Assembly: GCA_900554625.1 (NCBI GenBank)
Contig: USHP01000009.1
Span: 1 to 17,004, forward strand
Source of the DNA: an uncultured Eubacteriales bacterium
GTDB lineage: Bacteria > Bacillota > Clostridia > Oscillospirales > Oscillospiraceae
Length of the DNA stretch: 17,004 nucleotides
Direction: 5' to 3'
Shown: one piece after another, positions 7,301-15,181 of the stretch
Numbering within the stretch: the stretch's first letter is position 1
Layout: every line of letters begins with the position of its first letter
Position numbers and translations under genes: made by a program
Notes under the pieces: generated by a model
The model's input: only the letters and a program-made list of their open reading frames with translations
Told to the model about the DNA's origin: nothing
The model's database searches: none

Positions 7301-8215
7301 CTACCCTTTTACTGCGCCAATGGTGACGCCTTTCACGAAGTACTTCTGCAAGAACGGATACAGCAGAATAATCGGTCCTGTTGCAACTACTGTCATAGCC
7401 AGCTTCAGCGGTTCACTGGGAACGTCGCTTGCCGGTATGCCACTGCGGGCAGCCGCTGCATTCATAGCCTGCGCTTTCGTCAGGATATTGTTCAGGTAAT
7501 ACTGAAGCGGGTACAATTCCCGGCTTCCCTCATCCAGAAACAGCATCGCATTATACCAGTCATTCCAATAGTTCAGTGCCAAGAACAGGCCAACGGTTGC
7601 CAGACCCGCTTTGGAAAGTGGCAGTGCGATCTTGAAGAAAATCGTCAGATCGTTTGCGCCGTCCAGTCTTGCAGATTCATATAGCGATGTTGGTATGCTC
7701 ATCATATAACTTTTTAGAATCAACATATAAGTCACATTGATCATGATCGGCAGAATCATGGAAATGACGTTGTTGTGGAAATGCAGATACTTTGTACAGA
7801 AAATGTACCAGGGGACCAGGCCGCCGCCGAATATTGACGTGAAATAGAAGAAAAAGGACACTTGATAGCGGTACCGAAAATCGGGACTGGCCAACACATA
7901 GGCAGCCATACTGGTAAAGAACAAGCCTACCGTCGTTCCCGTAAATGTAACAAAAATTGTTACACCGTAGGCTCTCACGATTTCCTCCGGAATACGGAAC
8001 AGCATCTTATAGGCATCCAGTGAAAATGTCTCCGGGATCAACTGGTAGCCATGAAGCTGAATCGCATATTGCTCTGTAAAAGATCCACTGATAACCAACA
8101 GGAAAGGCAGTAAGCATACTGCTGCAAGAACAGCAAGAAAAACATAAGATATCACATTGAAAATAATTCTATCTTTGCCAAGAGGCATCTTGCTTTGATT
8201 CGTATATTTTGCCAT
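7301..8215 (-). CDS. Carbohydrate ABC transporter permease (UgpE/YtcP type)
   Basis: A 304-residue inner-membrane permease of the MalG/UgpE/YtcP class. Hydrophobic segments are visible near residues 22-43, 84-109, 117-139, 149-168, 203-217 and 272-290. The cytoplasmic coupling loop, which docks the ATPase, reads YESARLDGAND (179-189), a good EAA motif. The protein ends in GVTIGAVKG, a common C-terminus for this class. A GAGAGGGGG ribosome-binding site precedes the ATG. It is 31 bases downstream of the partner permease gene and 44 bases before the binding-protein gene. No ATPase gene is present in the window, so a shared MsmK/UgpC-type ATPase encoded elsewhere is expected. Confidence 0.92.
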   Translation of the reverse strand: MAKYTNQSKMPLGKDRIIFNVISYVFLAVLAAVCLLPFLLVISGSFTEQYAIQLHGYQLIPETFSLDAYKMLFRIPEEIVRAYGVTIFVTFTGTTVGLFFTSMAAYVLASPDFRYRYQVSFFFYFTSIFGGGLVPWYIFCTKYLHFHNNVISMILPIMINVTYMLILKSYMMSIPTSLYESARLDGANDLTIFFKIALPLSKAGLATVGLFLALNYWNDWYNAMLFLDEGSRELYPLQYYLNNILTKAQAMNAAAARSGIPASDVPSEPLKLAMTVVATGPIILLYPFLQKYFVKGVTIGAVKG

Positions 8216-8246
8216 TCATATCCCCCTCTCAACAGTTTGCACGGCA

Positions 8247-9173
8247 TCAGAACAGCGCGTAATCCGGTTCTACTTTCTTAACACACCAGTTAGCAAACAG
8301 AACCAAAGCGAAGGACAAACCAGACTGATAAAGACCTGCCGCACTCGTCATGCCAAATTCCTGAAGATCCAGCAACGACCGGTTCACATATGTATCAATC
8401 ACGTCGGTAACTTCCAGGACCATCGGGTTATTACCGGTAACCTGCCAGAACATCTGGAAGTCACCCTTCATAATCGTACCAATCGCCATCAGGAACAGGA
8501 TTACGATTGTAGGCCGGATACACGGCAGTGTAATGTGCCAGATTTTTTGCCACATGGTTGCTCCGTCAAGATCAGCTGCCTCATACAGGTGCTCGTCTAT
8601 GTTGACGATACTGGCAAGATACATAACTGTACCATAACCGACATTTTTGAAAGCACTGACTGCGATCAGTATAAAAGGCCATGCACCCTTATTTGAGTAA
8701 ACATCAATTGGTTCAACACCAATGCTCTTCAGGAACGTATTCACGGCGCCGAACTCATAATTGAACATGTTGTATATGAATGCACCGACAACAACCCAGG
8801 AAATAAAATAAGGGAAGAACATAACGGACTGGGTGATTCTCTTAAAGAATTTACCCGCCAGTTCACTCAGCATGATCGCACAGGTGATCTGCAGAACTGT
8901 ATTAACACAAAGGAACGCGATATTGTACAGAACTGTATTACGAGTGGTAATCCAAGCCTTGCCTGATTTGAAAAAGTATTCAAAATTTACAAAACCGACC
9001 CAAGGACTTCCAAAGATTCCGTCGTAATAATTAAATTCTTTGAACGCAAGAACAATTCCTGCCATGGGGATATAACACATCAGGATTACAACGATTGCTG
9101 CCGGGAGAACCATAAGCCATTTAATTCGGTTATCCCTCAGGTCACGTAACAATGGATTTCTTCTCTTTGTCAT
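8247..9173 (-). CDS. Carbohydrate ABC transporter permease (LplB/UgpA type)
   Basis: A 308-residue permease of the LplB/UgpA/YteP class and the first gene of the minus-strand cluster. About six membrane segments are visible: near 18-43, 82-104, 115-137, 166-188, 218-236 and 280-298. The EAA loop reads YEAADLDGATMWQ (197-209), followed by the TLPCIRP stretch typical of this class. A strong AAGGGGGG ribosome-binding site sits six bases before the ATG. With the second permease it forms the heterodimeric channel for the oligosaccharide bound by the lipoprotein at 5679-7256. The about 200-base region upstream contains the operon promoter and candidate operators. The order permease-permease-binding protein is the usual one for the LplB-YtcP-LipO group. 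Confidence 0.93.
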   Translation of the reverse strand: MTKRRNPLLRDLRDNRIKWLMVLPAAIVVILMCYIPMAGIVLAFKEFNYYDGIFGSPWVGFVNFEYFFKSGKAWITTRNTVLYNIAFLCVNTVLQITCAIMLSELAGKFFKRITQSVMFFPYFISWVVVGAFIYNMFNYEFGAVNTFLKSIGVEPIDVYSNKGAWPFILIAVSAFKNVGYGTVMYLASIVNIDEHLYEAADLDGATMWQKIWHITLPCIRPTIVILFLMAIGTIMKGDFQMFWQVTGNNPMVLEVTDVIDTYVNRSLLDLQEFGMTSAAGLYQSGLSFALVLFANWCVKKVEPDYALF

Positions 9174-9216
9174 TGTGTACCCCCCTTATGGAAACACTTT
9201 GTCCTTCGTTGTTTTT

Positions 9217-9245
9217 ATCTTAACAAACACCCGCGGGAATTACAA
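9217..9245 (-). promoter_or_regulatory. Predicted promoter of the transport and fucose operon
   Basis: Read on the minus strand, a TTGTAA -35 box (9245-9240) and a TAAGAT -10 box (9222-9217) are separated by exactly 17 bases. Each matches the sigma-70 consensus at four of six positions. It lies about 45 bases upstream of the first permease gene. Weak boxes with a correct spacer fit a promoter that needs an activator such as the adjacent AraC-type regulator. This is a prediction by eye. Confidence 0.45.
9230..9237. promoter_or_regulatory. CCCGCGGG palindrome within the operon promoter spacer
   Basis: A perfect 8-base GC palindrome lies between the -35 and -10 boxes of the predicted minus-strand promoter, in otherwise AT-rich sequence. 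That location suits a repressor operator or altered spacer geometry. No specific regulator is recognised, and chance occurrence is possible. Confidence 0.3.
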
Positions 9246-9310
9246 CGGGACGAAATTACGAAAGGGGGACTAAATTATGTTGTTTTCTCGTTTTCAGGTG
9301 TTTCCAATCA

Positions 9311-9329
9311 AAATACTATTGAAGTATTT
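9311..9329. promoter_or_regulatory. Inverted repeat overlapping the regulator promoter -35 box
   Basis: AAATACT (9311-9317) and AGTATTT (9323-9329) form a perfect 7-base inverted repeat around a 5-base centre. The repeat covers the predicted -35 box at 9319-9324. This position is typical of an operator where a dimeric regulator would block or assist polymerase. The protein that binds is not identifiable from the sequence. Confidence 0.4.
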
Positions 9330-9347
9330 CGATTTTTTGTATATTAT
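9319..9347 (+). promoter_or_regulatory. Predicted promoter of the regulator and glycosidase operon
   Basis: TTGAAG (9319-9324) and TATTAT (9342-9347) are separated by 17 bases and match the -35 and -10 consensus at four and five of six positions. The response-regulator ATG lies about 33 bases after the -10 box. An 8-base palindrome TATCGATA (9345-9352) overlaps the -10 end. No other promoter is evident before the downstream genes, so this one may serve the whole plus-strand operon. Confidence 0.5.
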
Positions 9348-9380
9348 CGATACAGACATAGAATTGGGAGATGATCAATT

Positions 9381-10484
9381 ATGAACTTCACTGTATTGAT
9401 CGCGGACGACGAAAGTATGCCCAGATCTGTCCTAAAAGAGCATCTGCCATGGGACAAGCTTTCTGTCACTCAGGTAATTCTTGCATCAGATGGATTGGAA
9501 GCCCTGGAACAGTCCAAAGCCCACCATCCCGACATTATTATCAGTGATATGAAAATGCCCCATCTTAACGGTCTGGAACTGGCTGCCGCGGTAAGAGATT
9601 TTTTGCCTTCCTGCCAGTTTATCTTTCTGAGTGGCTATACGGACAAAGAATATCTGAAGGGTGCCATCAAATTAAAAGCTGCCAGCTATGTGGAAAAGCC
9701 CATTGATCTGGATGAAATCACAGATGCAATCCGCGAAGTTGTCGCCGATCTGCAGCGTGAATTTATAGCTGATCCAAAGTTCCTTTTCTTCCGTGGTGAG
9801 TCTCAGAACACTGAGGCATTAAATTCGCAGGAGTATCTTTGCGACAAATCCTTGCTCCGGCAGTTGGAAAACAATATCCGCCAGGTTAAGCAAGATGACA
9901 CACTCCTCATGCTGAACACCATGCTTTCTGACATCAAAGAATGTGAGGGCACGTCTCCTGATTATATCAGACATTTATACAGGCAGATTATCTTCATGTT
10001 TTTGCATGCTGCAGAAAGCCAGAATATACAGAGTATCATCAGTCAGACTGATTCACTTCTATACACCGGCGCAAAGCAGCCAACCCTGAATCAGCTTTGG
10101 GATACCCTTTTACAAACAGCACATATCTATTTCTCATCCCTGCTCAGCTCCGACCTGGATATTACCAGCAAGGTTGACCGTTTCTTGGAAAAGAACTACT
10201 GCAATGCGGCACTGACCGTTCAGGAAGTCGCAGACACCCTGGGTTTCACCTATACATACCTGTGTTCTGCCTATAAGAAAAGCTGCGGTAAGACAGTTAA
10301 TCAGAGGCTGACAGAAATTCGTGTACAAAATGCCAAGGAGCTGCTCACATCCACAAACAAGAAGCTCCATGAGGTTGCCAATGCTGTGGGATATGCAGAT
10401 GGCAAGTACTTTGTAAAGGTATTTACCCGGGAGACAGGTTTGTCCCCGAAGCAATACCGTGAGAGGCAAGCTTATGAAGAATAA
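9381..10484 (+). CDS. Response regulator with AraC-type DNA-binding domain (YesN-like)
   Basis: A 367-residue two-component response regulator. The N-terminal receiver domain (about 1-122) has the acidic pair Asp9-Asp10, phospho-acceptor Asp56 in IIISDMKMP, Ser84 and Lys106 in VEKP. The C-terminal domain (about 263-365) is an AraC/XylS pair of helix-turn-helix motifs: LTVQEVADTLGFTYTYL and LHEVANAVGYADGKYF, the latter followed by the FTRETGLSPKQYR signature. A central linker of about 140 residues is typical of YesN-type regulators. It most likely activates the divergent transport and fucose operon and its own operon from the 9174-9380 region. The Shine-Dalgarno site (GGGAG) is ten bases from the ATG, longer than usual. 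The stop overlaps the sensor-kinase start by 11 bases, so the pair is co-translated. Confidence 0.94.
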   Translation: MNFTVLIADDESMPRSVLKEHLPWDKLSVTQVILASDGLEALEQSKAHHPDIIISDMKMPHLNGLELAAAVRDFLPSCQFIFLSGYTDKEYLKGAIKLKAASYVEKPIDLDEITDAIREVVADLQREFIADPKFLFFRGESQNTEALNSQEYLCDKSLLRQLENNIRQVKQDDTLLMLNTMLSDIKECEGTSPDYIRHLYRQIIFMFLHAAESQNIQSIISQTDSLLYTGAKQPTLNQLWDTLLQTAHIYFSSLLSSDLDITSKVDRFLEKNYCNAALTVQEVADTLGFTYTYLCSAYKKSCGKTVNQRLTEIRVQNAKELLTSTNKKLHEVANAVGYADGKYFVKVFTRETGLSPKQYRERQAYEE

Positions 10485-12279
10485 ACTATTAAACTGGATT
10501 GCCCGGTTGTCCTCATTTGGAAAGCTACGGAAACGGCTGCTTTTCATTTACTTTTTGCTGATTGTACTCCCTTTGGGATTCTTTTCTCTTTACAGTAACT
10601 TCCGCGTTCGTAACGTTGTTCAGAATCAAACCCTATCCGCTGCGCAGAATGCATTCGATGATACATATCTCGCAATAAACCGAATCTGGACACAGCTGGA
10701 TGAAGTGATCGATATCCTTGCGACCGATCCGCTTGTATATGCTGTTGCTTCCAATGATCCCAACGATTTCACCTACATTCAGCGCCTTCAGGATTCCGAT
10801 CAGGTTGCCACCACCTTTGAGCAACTGCGAATTCTTTCCGGTGTTGACCGCATCCAGCTATATGTCAATAACGAGTACAGCTATTCAAACGATCAGAATA
10901 ACATCATACAGATCAACGATATCAGCAACAGCCGTTGGTATCAGGGTGTTACGCTGACTGCAAACCGGTACTGGTGCTCCCCCTCTGATTTTTCAGATCA
11001 GTCTGACAATGAGCGTGGATGGTTTTCGTCCATGCAGACAATCTACAATCCCAGAAGCCTTCTGGAGCCTTTGGCAATCGTGCGCGTTGACATCGACCAA
11101 TCTCGTCTCCACAACATTCTTGACGACACCTCCATTACCGAGAACGGAATGCTCCTGATCATGCGGGATCAGGAAATCCTGGCTTCATCTTGCTCCGCAG
11201 AAAGCATTGGAGATATTAATGCTATTGCGCTGAAAATCAAGCCGACTACTACGCCTACATGGACTCAAATCAAAGAGAACGGAACGAAGTACTATATCCA
11301 AAGCCGTGTACTGAACGCATCCGGCTGGCATGTTGCCAGTATCCTACCCGCCAAGGATATTTACCAACCCGGTAATATGCTCAGCACTGAAATGCTGTTA
11401 ATTGTTGCCGTTGTTACAATCGTTGCCTACTTGATGGCCTATTTCCTCAGCCGATCCACATTGGACAGGCTTTCCATGCTTACAAGAACTATGCAAGAAG
11501 TTGAGAATGGCAATACAGATGTCCGCATGGAGCCCTCCGGCGATGACGAAATTGCACAGTTGATCGGAAGTTTCAACCAGATGATGGACGAAATGGATGC
11601 ATTGATGGAAGAAAAGGTTGAGTATGGCCGCCAGATAAAGAATCTGGAGCTGAAAGCTCTTCAGGCACAAATCAATCCCCACTTCCTGTATAATTCCCTG
11701 GATTTGATCAACTGCACCGCCATCAGCCACAACATTCCGGAAATCAGTAAGATGGTTAATGCCCTGAGCAAATTCTACCGGCTGTCACTCAGCAAGGGAC
11801 AGGAAATTATCTCTCTGCGCGATGAAATCAAGCATGTGAATCTGTATCTGCAGATTCAGAATCTTCGTTTTGATAATCGTATCCAAGTAACGTGGGACCT
11901 GGATCCGGAGGCTGATGACTGTCGAGTTATTAAAATCATCCTGCAGCCACTGATCGAAAATGCTGTTATCCACGGAATTTTTGAGAAGCCTTCCAAATCC
12001 GGTTGTCTGAATATCTCCACACGGCGCAGTCAAGACGACATCTATATCACCATTCAGGATGACGGTGTCGGAATGGACGCGCAAACACTCACCAAGAATT
12101 TCACCCCGTCCGTTTCCGGAGAAATCGCAGATACCACCGGCGGATATGGTGTTCGCAACATTCATGACCGAATTAAGCTGGCCTATGGTGAAAGATACGG
12201 GTTGTCCTGCACCAGCACCATTGGTAAGGGCACAACTGTGACAGTCCACATTCCTGCCATTGACTCAGCCACAGATTGA
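10474..12279 (+). CDS. Sensor histidine kinase (YesM-like)
   Basis: A 601-residue membrane sensor kinase. Transmembrane helix 1 is at about 21-41 and helix 2 at about 306-326, enclosing an extracellular region of about 260 residues that probably has a Cache-like fold. A HAMP linker follows (LDRLSMLT to about residue 376). The His_kinase domain has the phospho-acceptor His403 in NPHFLYN, and the ATPase domain has the N-box LIENAVIHG, G1 DDGVGMD and G2 GGYGVRN. This is the YesM/LytS-type architecture paired with AraC-type regulators for sugar sensing in Firmicutes. A GTG at 10459 gives five more residues, but AGAGG lies seven bases before the ATG at 10474, which is preferred. The signal is unknown; the locus suggests a host oligosaccharide or a ligand-loaded binding protein. 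Confidence 0.94.
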   Translation: MKNKLLNWIARLSSFGKLRKRLLFIYFLLIVLPLGFFSLYSNFRVRNVVQNQTLSAAQNAFDDTYLAINRIWTQLDEVIDILATDPLVYAVASNDPNDFTYIQRLQDSDQVATTFEQLRILSGVDRIQLYVNNEYSYSNDQNNIIQINDISNSRWYQGVTLTANRYWCSPSDFSDQSDNERGWFSSMQTIYNPRSLLEPLAIVRVDIDQSRLHNILDDTSITENGMLLIMRDQEILASSCSAESIGDINAIALKIKPTTTPTWTQIKENGTKYYIQSRVLNASGWHVASILPAKDIYQPGNMLSTEMLLIVAVVTIVAYLMAYFLSRSTLDRLSMLTRTMQEVENGNTDVRMEPSGDDEIAQLIGSFNQMMDEMDALMEEKVEYGRQIKNLELKALQAQINPHFLYNSLDLINCTAISHNIPEISKMVNALSKFYRLSLSKGQEIISLRDEIKHVNLYLQIQNLRFDNRIQVTWDLDPEADDCRVIKIILQPLIENAVIHGIFEKPSKSGCLNISTRRSQDDIYITIQDDGVGMDAQTLTKNFTPSVSGEIADTTGGYGVRNIHDRIKLAYGERYGLSCTSTIGKGTTVTVHIPAIDSATD

Positions 12280-12294
12280 GAAAGGAGCTTTGTT

Positions 12295-13869
12295 ATGCGT
12301 TTATCCACATTTACGGATACGGATTGGCTGTATCCGGACTCTGAACACAGCAGCCAAACAGAGATAATTCTTGATGCTGTATGCGGTGGACATGCCGGTG
12401 CACAGATTCTGGGTGATACCCTTCCCTCAGAAGCGGTTGTCCAATTCCGTTGGAATGATTCTGATGGGCCGGATGTTCAGCTTTTCCAGTTACTCCCGGT
12501 GGGGGTAAACGAGAACACGTCCCCCACTCTTATGACAACGACGGACTACGAAAGCTGCTGTGCATTTGTCACCCGGAAAGCACCATTTGATGTTTATGAT
12601 GCCTTACGCCCGGCTGATGGTACAATTCCCGCAGGCGGTAGACTGGCCCTGTATCTGTGCATTGATGTTCCACAGCAAGTGGAAGCGAGAGCATACCATG
12701 GTATGCTTTCCGTAAGTATTGCCGCCATCGAACACACAATCCCTGTAACCTGTACAGTTCACGCATTAACCGTTCCCAAGCTAGCAGAAGCCAAACTGGG
12801 TATGCTCAACTTCTTTGACTATGATGGCCTTGCAACACAACACGATGTAAAAAAGAACAGTCCCGAATACTGGGAGCTGTTCCGTCAATATGTACGGGCT
12901 CAAATTCAGATGCACTGTACCCATATTCTATTGCCTGCCGGTGAGGCAATTATCCAGGATGGTTCCGTAATCGGATTTGATTTTTCAGCAGCAGAGCGCG
13001 CTGGCCAGATTGCCTGGGAAGAAGGCGCTGAAAAACTTTGCGGCGGTCATATTGCTCACTGGCATGAGTGGGATGACTGCGAATACTACCCCAACTGGAA
13101 TCAGACTTTGGGCATTACCTCACCACAGGGTTATCTGCAGATGCGGTTATACTTCTCCCAATGGGCAGAGATTATCAAACGAAACCGCTGGGAAGATTGC
13201 ATGACTCAGGCGTTAGCAGACGAGCCCCAGACTCATAACGACCGTACATACCGTATCCTGGCAGCCATGTGTCGAAAGTTCCTGCCGAATATCCCCATTA
13301 TTGATGCAGTGGAAACCACAAATCTGGGCGGGGGCATTGATATTTGGGTTCCTAAACAGGATACATACGAAAAGTGGCGTGATGAATACGAGATCCTAAA
13401 AGCTGCAGGAGAAGAAATGTGGTTTTATACCTGCGCTTTCCCTGCAGGTCCTGCCATGAACAGAAGCATGGATCTGCCGCTGACTGTCAGTCGGGTTGTG
13501 CTTTGGATGGGTGCGTATTACCGTTTGTCGGGTTTCCTCCACTGGGGATTCAATTACTACATTGGTGATGATATTTGGCACAGTGCCTGCTGTCCTCACA
13601 AGGGCGCGCTGCTCCCGGCTGGCGACGCACACATTGTATATCCCGGTGCAGAAGGTCCCTGGCGCAGTATGCGCTTTGAGGCGCAAAGAGCTGGCGCAGA
13701 AGATTTTGAATTGCTGGTTCAAGCTCTCGAGATTGCACCAGCACAAACAGAAGAAATCATCCGTTCTGTCTGCACCGACTTCAGGAATTATACACGCAAC
13801 GGTTCCGATGTGATCTCTGCCAGACTGAAACTGATTCGCTTACTTGAGGAGGCAAAGGCCAATGGCTAA
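12295..13869 (+). CDS. GH123/DUF4091-family glycoside hydrolase, candidate beta-N-acetylgalactosaminidase
   Basis: A 524-residue protein with the layout of DUF4091/GH123 enzymes. An N-terminal beta-sandwich (about 1-165) contains a GG-x-L-x-LYLCIDVP stretch and a YHGMLSV segment. A TIM-barrel-like region (about 166-450) and a C-terminal helical segment with GPWRSMRFEAQRAGAED follow. GH123 enzymes use a neighbouring Asp-Glu pair for substrate-assisted cleavage of beta-GalNAc; here Asp309-Glu310 in LADEPQ is the obvious candidate. Aromatic barrel motifs WHEWDD (256-261) and LHWGFNYY (415-422) would line the sugar site. No signal peptide is present, so it should act in the cytosol. AAAGGAG lies seven bases before the ATG, 15 bases after the kinase stop. 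Eight bases overlap the fucosidase gene. Family membership is fairly secure; the substrate is inferred. Confidence 0.8.
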   Translation: MRLSTFTDTDWLYPDSEHSSQTEIILDAVCGGHAGAQILGDTLPSEAVVQFRWNDSDGPDVQLFQLLPVGVNENTSPTLMTTTDYESCCAFVTRKAPFDVYDALRPADGTIPAGGRLALYLCIDVPQQVEARAYHGMLSVSIAAIEHTIPVTCTVHALTVPKLAEAKLGMLNFFDYDGLATQHDVKKNSPEYWELFRQYVRAQIQMHCTHILLPAGEAIIQDGSVIGFDFSAAERAGQIAWEEGAEKLCGGHIAHWHEWDDCEYYPNWNQTLGITSPQGYLQMRLYFSQWAEIIKRNRWEDCMTQALADEPQTHNDRTYRILAAMCRKFLPNIPIIDAVETTNLGGGIDIWVPKQDTYEKWRDEYEILKAAGEEMWFYTCAFPAGPAMNRSMDLPLTVSRVVLWMGAYYRLSGFLHWGFNYYIGDDIWHSACCPHKGALLPAGDAHIVYPGAEGPWRSMRFEAQRAGAEDFELLVQALEIAPAQTEEIIRSVCTDFRNYTRNGSDVISARLKLIRLLEEAKANG

Positions 13870-15157
13870 CACCAAATGGTTCGAAGATGCCCGATTCGGA
13901 ATGTTTATCCATTGGGGTCTTTACGCGGTCCACGGGAAAGGTGAATGGCATGCTAGCATTGCCAAAATCACACCCGAGCGGTATGACCAGTATTTTGAAA
14001 CCTTTGACCCCATTGACTACAACCCGAGGATCTGGGCTCGAATGGCAAAAGAGGCCGGAATGAAATATGCGGTTCTCACCACGAAGCACCACGAGGGTTT
14101 CTGCCTGTTTGACTCAGCCTATACAGACTACAAAGCTACCAATACCCCTGCCGGTCGAGATCTGGTTCGGGAATATGTGGAGGCATTCCGGGAGGAAGGC
14201 ATCCGTGTAGGATTATATTACTCTCTCGTAGACTGGCATCATCCGGACTACCCCGCATATCAGGATCCATTCCATCCGCTTCGGGGCGATCCCAGAAGGA
14301 AAGATGAGAAGTGCGATTTCAATCGGTATCTCGACTATATGCATAATCAAGTGCGTGAGCTCTGCACGAATTACGGAAAGATCGATCTGCTGTGGTTTGA
14401 TTTCTCCTACGATGAATTCTGTGGAGAAGGCTGGCGCGCAAATGAATTGGTGAAAATGGTCCGATCTCTCCAGCCTGATATTCTGATTAACAGCCGTCTG
14501 GAAGCCAGCGGCGGGTCCTTAGGTAGTCTGTTAACAGATTCTCCCACAACCTGGTCCGGAGATTTTGCCAATCCTGAGCAGATTATTCCCCCTGCGCCAT
14601 TAACAAGGCCGGATGGCATACCCATTTGTTGGGAGGCCTGCCAAACAATGAACAACAGCTTTGGCTATACAGACGCAGACAGAAACTTCAAGTCTGCAAA
14701 GACCTGCATTCATCAGTTGGTGAACTGCGTATCCAAGAACGGAAATTATCTGTTGAATGTCGGACCCGATGCACGCGGAAACATCCCTCCCCAGTCCAGA
14801 AAAATTCTGGAGGAGATCGGAGACTGGATGCACTTGAATTCGGAAAGCATTTATGGCTGCCATGCCAGCTCCACAAGTATTGACTCCTTTGGCTGCCGTA
14901 TCACTGAAAAGGATCATGTTATTTACCTTCATGTAATGGAGCAGCCGGTAGGACCTCTTGCTCTGACCGGCATCCATAACAGCCAAATTAAAGCTGCAAG
15001 ATTCCTTGGAACCGGTGCAGAAGCAGAAGTATTAACCAACGGATGGGCTGTGCAAAACTATCCCACCATCACCTTTATCAGTCTGGCAGGTCAATCTAAT
15101 GAAACCATTGCCCTTCCGGACGAAAGAGATACTGTCATCAAGCTGATCCTAAACTAA
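13862..15157 (+). CDS. GH29 alpha-L-fucosidase, cytosolic
   Basis: A 431-residue retaining alpha-L-fucosidase. Family GH29 features are ARFGMFIHWG (10-19), HGKGEW (24-29), TTKHHEGF (73-80), the nucleophile Asp180 in LLWFDFS, and the SKNGNYLLNVGPDARG segment close to the end of the catalytic barrel. A short C-terminal beta domain follows. There is no signal peptide, unlike many secreted GH29 enzymes, so it would release L-fucose from imported oligosaccharides and feed FucI directly. A TTG start at 13844 would add six residues, but GAGGAGG lies nine bases before the ATG at 13862. That ATG overlaps the upstream stop by eight bases. The linkage (alpha-1,2, 1,3, 1,4 or 1,6) and the acid/base residue cannot be settled by eye. 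Codon use is unbiased compared with the following gene. Confidence 0.95.
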   Translation: MANTKWFEDARFGMFIHWGLYAVHGKGEWHASIAKITPERYDQYFETFDPIDYNPRIWARMAKEAGMKYAVLTTKHHEGFCLFDSAYTDYKATNTPAGRDLVREYVEAFREEGIRVGLYYSLVDWHHPDYPAYQDPFHPLRGDPRRKDEKCDFNRYLDYMHNQVRELCTNYGKIDLLWFDFSYDEFCGEGWRANELVKMVRSLQPDILINSRLEASGGSLGSLLTDSPTTWSGDFANPEQIIPPAPLTRPDGIPICWEACQTMNNSFGYTDADRNFKSAKTCIHQLVNCVSKNGNYLLNVGPDARGNIPPQSRKILEEIGDWMHLNSESIYGCHASSTSIDSFGCRITEKDHVIYLHVMEQPVGPLALTGIHNSQIKAARFLGTGAEAEVLTNGWAVQNYPTITFISLAGQSNETIALPDERDTVIKLILN

Positions 15158-15181
15158 TTATCACGAAAGGAATCAGATATC

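Larger units (their letters stand above)
9189..9306. repeat. Paired 9-base inverted repeat TGGAAACAC / GTGTTTCCA
   Basis: TGGAAACAC at 9189-9197 recurs as its exact reverse complement at 9298-9306. The copies flank the divergent control region symmetrically, one close to each gene set. They are candidate sites for the AraC-type response regulator, but the left copy lies downstream of the predicted minus-strand start, so a role in leader RNA or chance is also possible. Confidence 0.35.

Noticed and set aside
9281..9296. Possible catabolite-responsive element TGTTTTCTCGTTTTCA
   Set aside because: It resembles a cre site, but the CG is off-centre and the length and right half do not match the consensus on either strand without gaps.
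10134..10547. Minus-strand frame across the regulator and kinase junction
   Set aside because: Overlaps the conserved AraC helix-turn-helix coding region and has no start signal or domain of its own.
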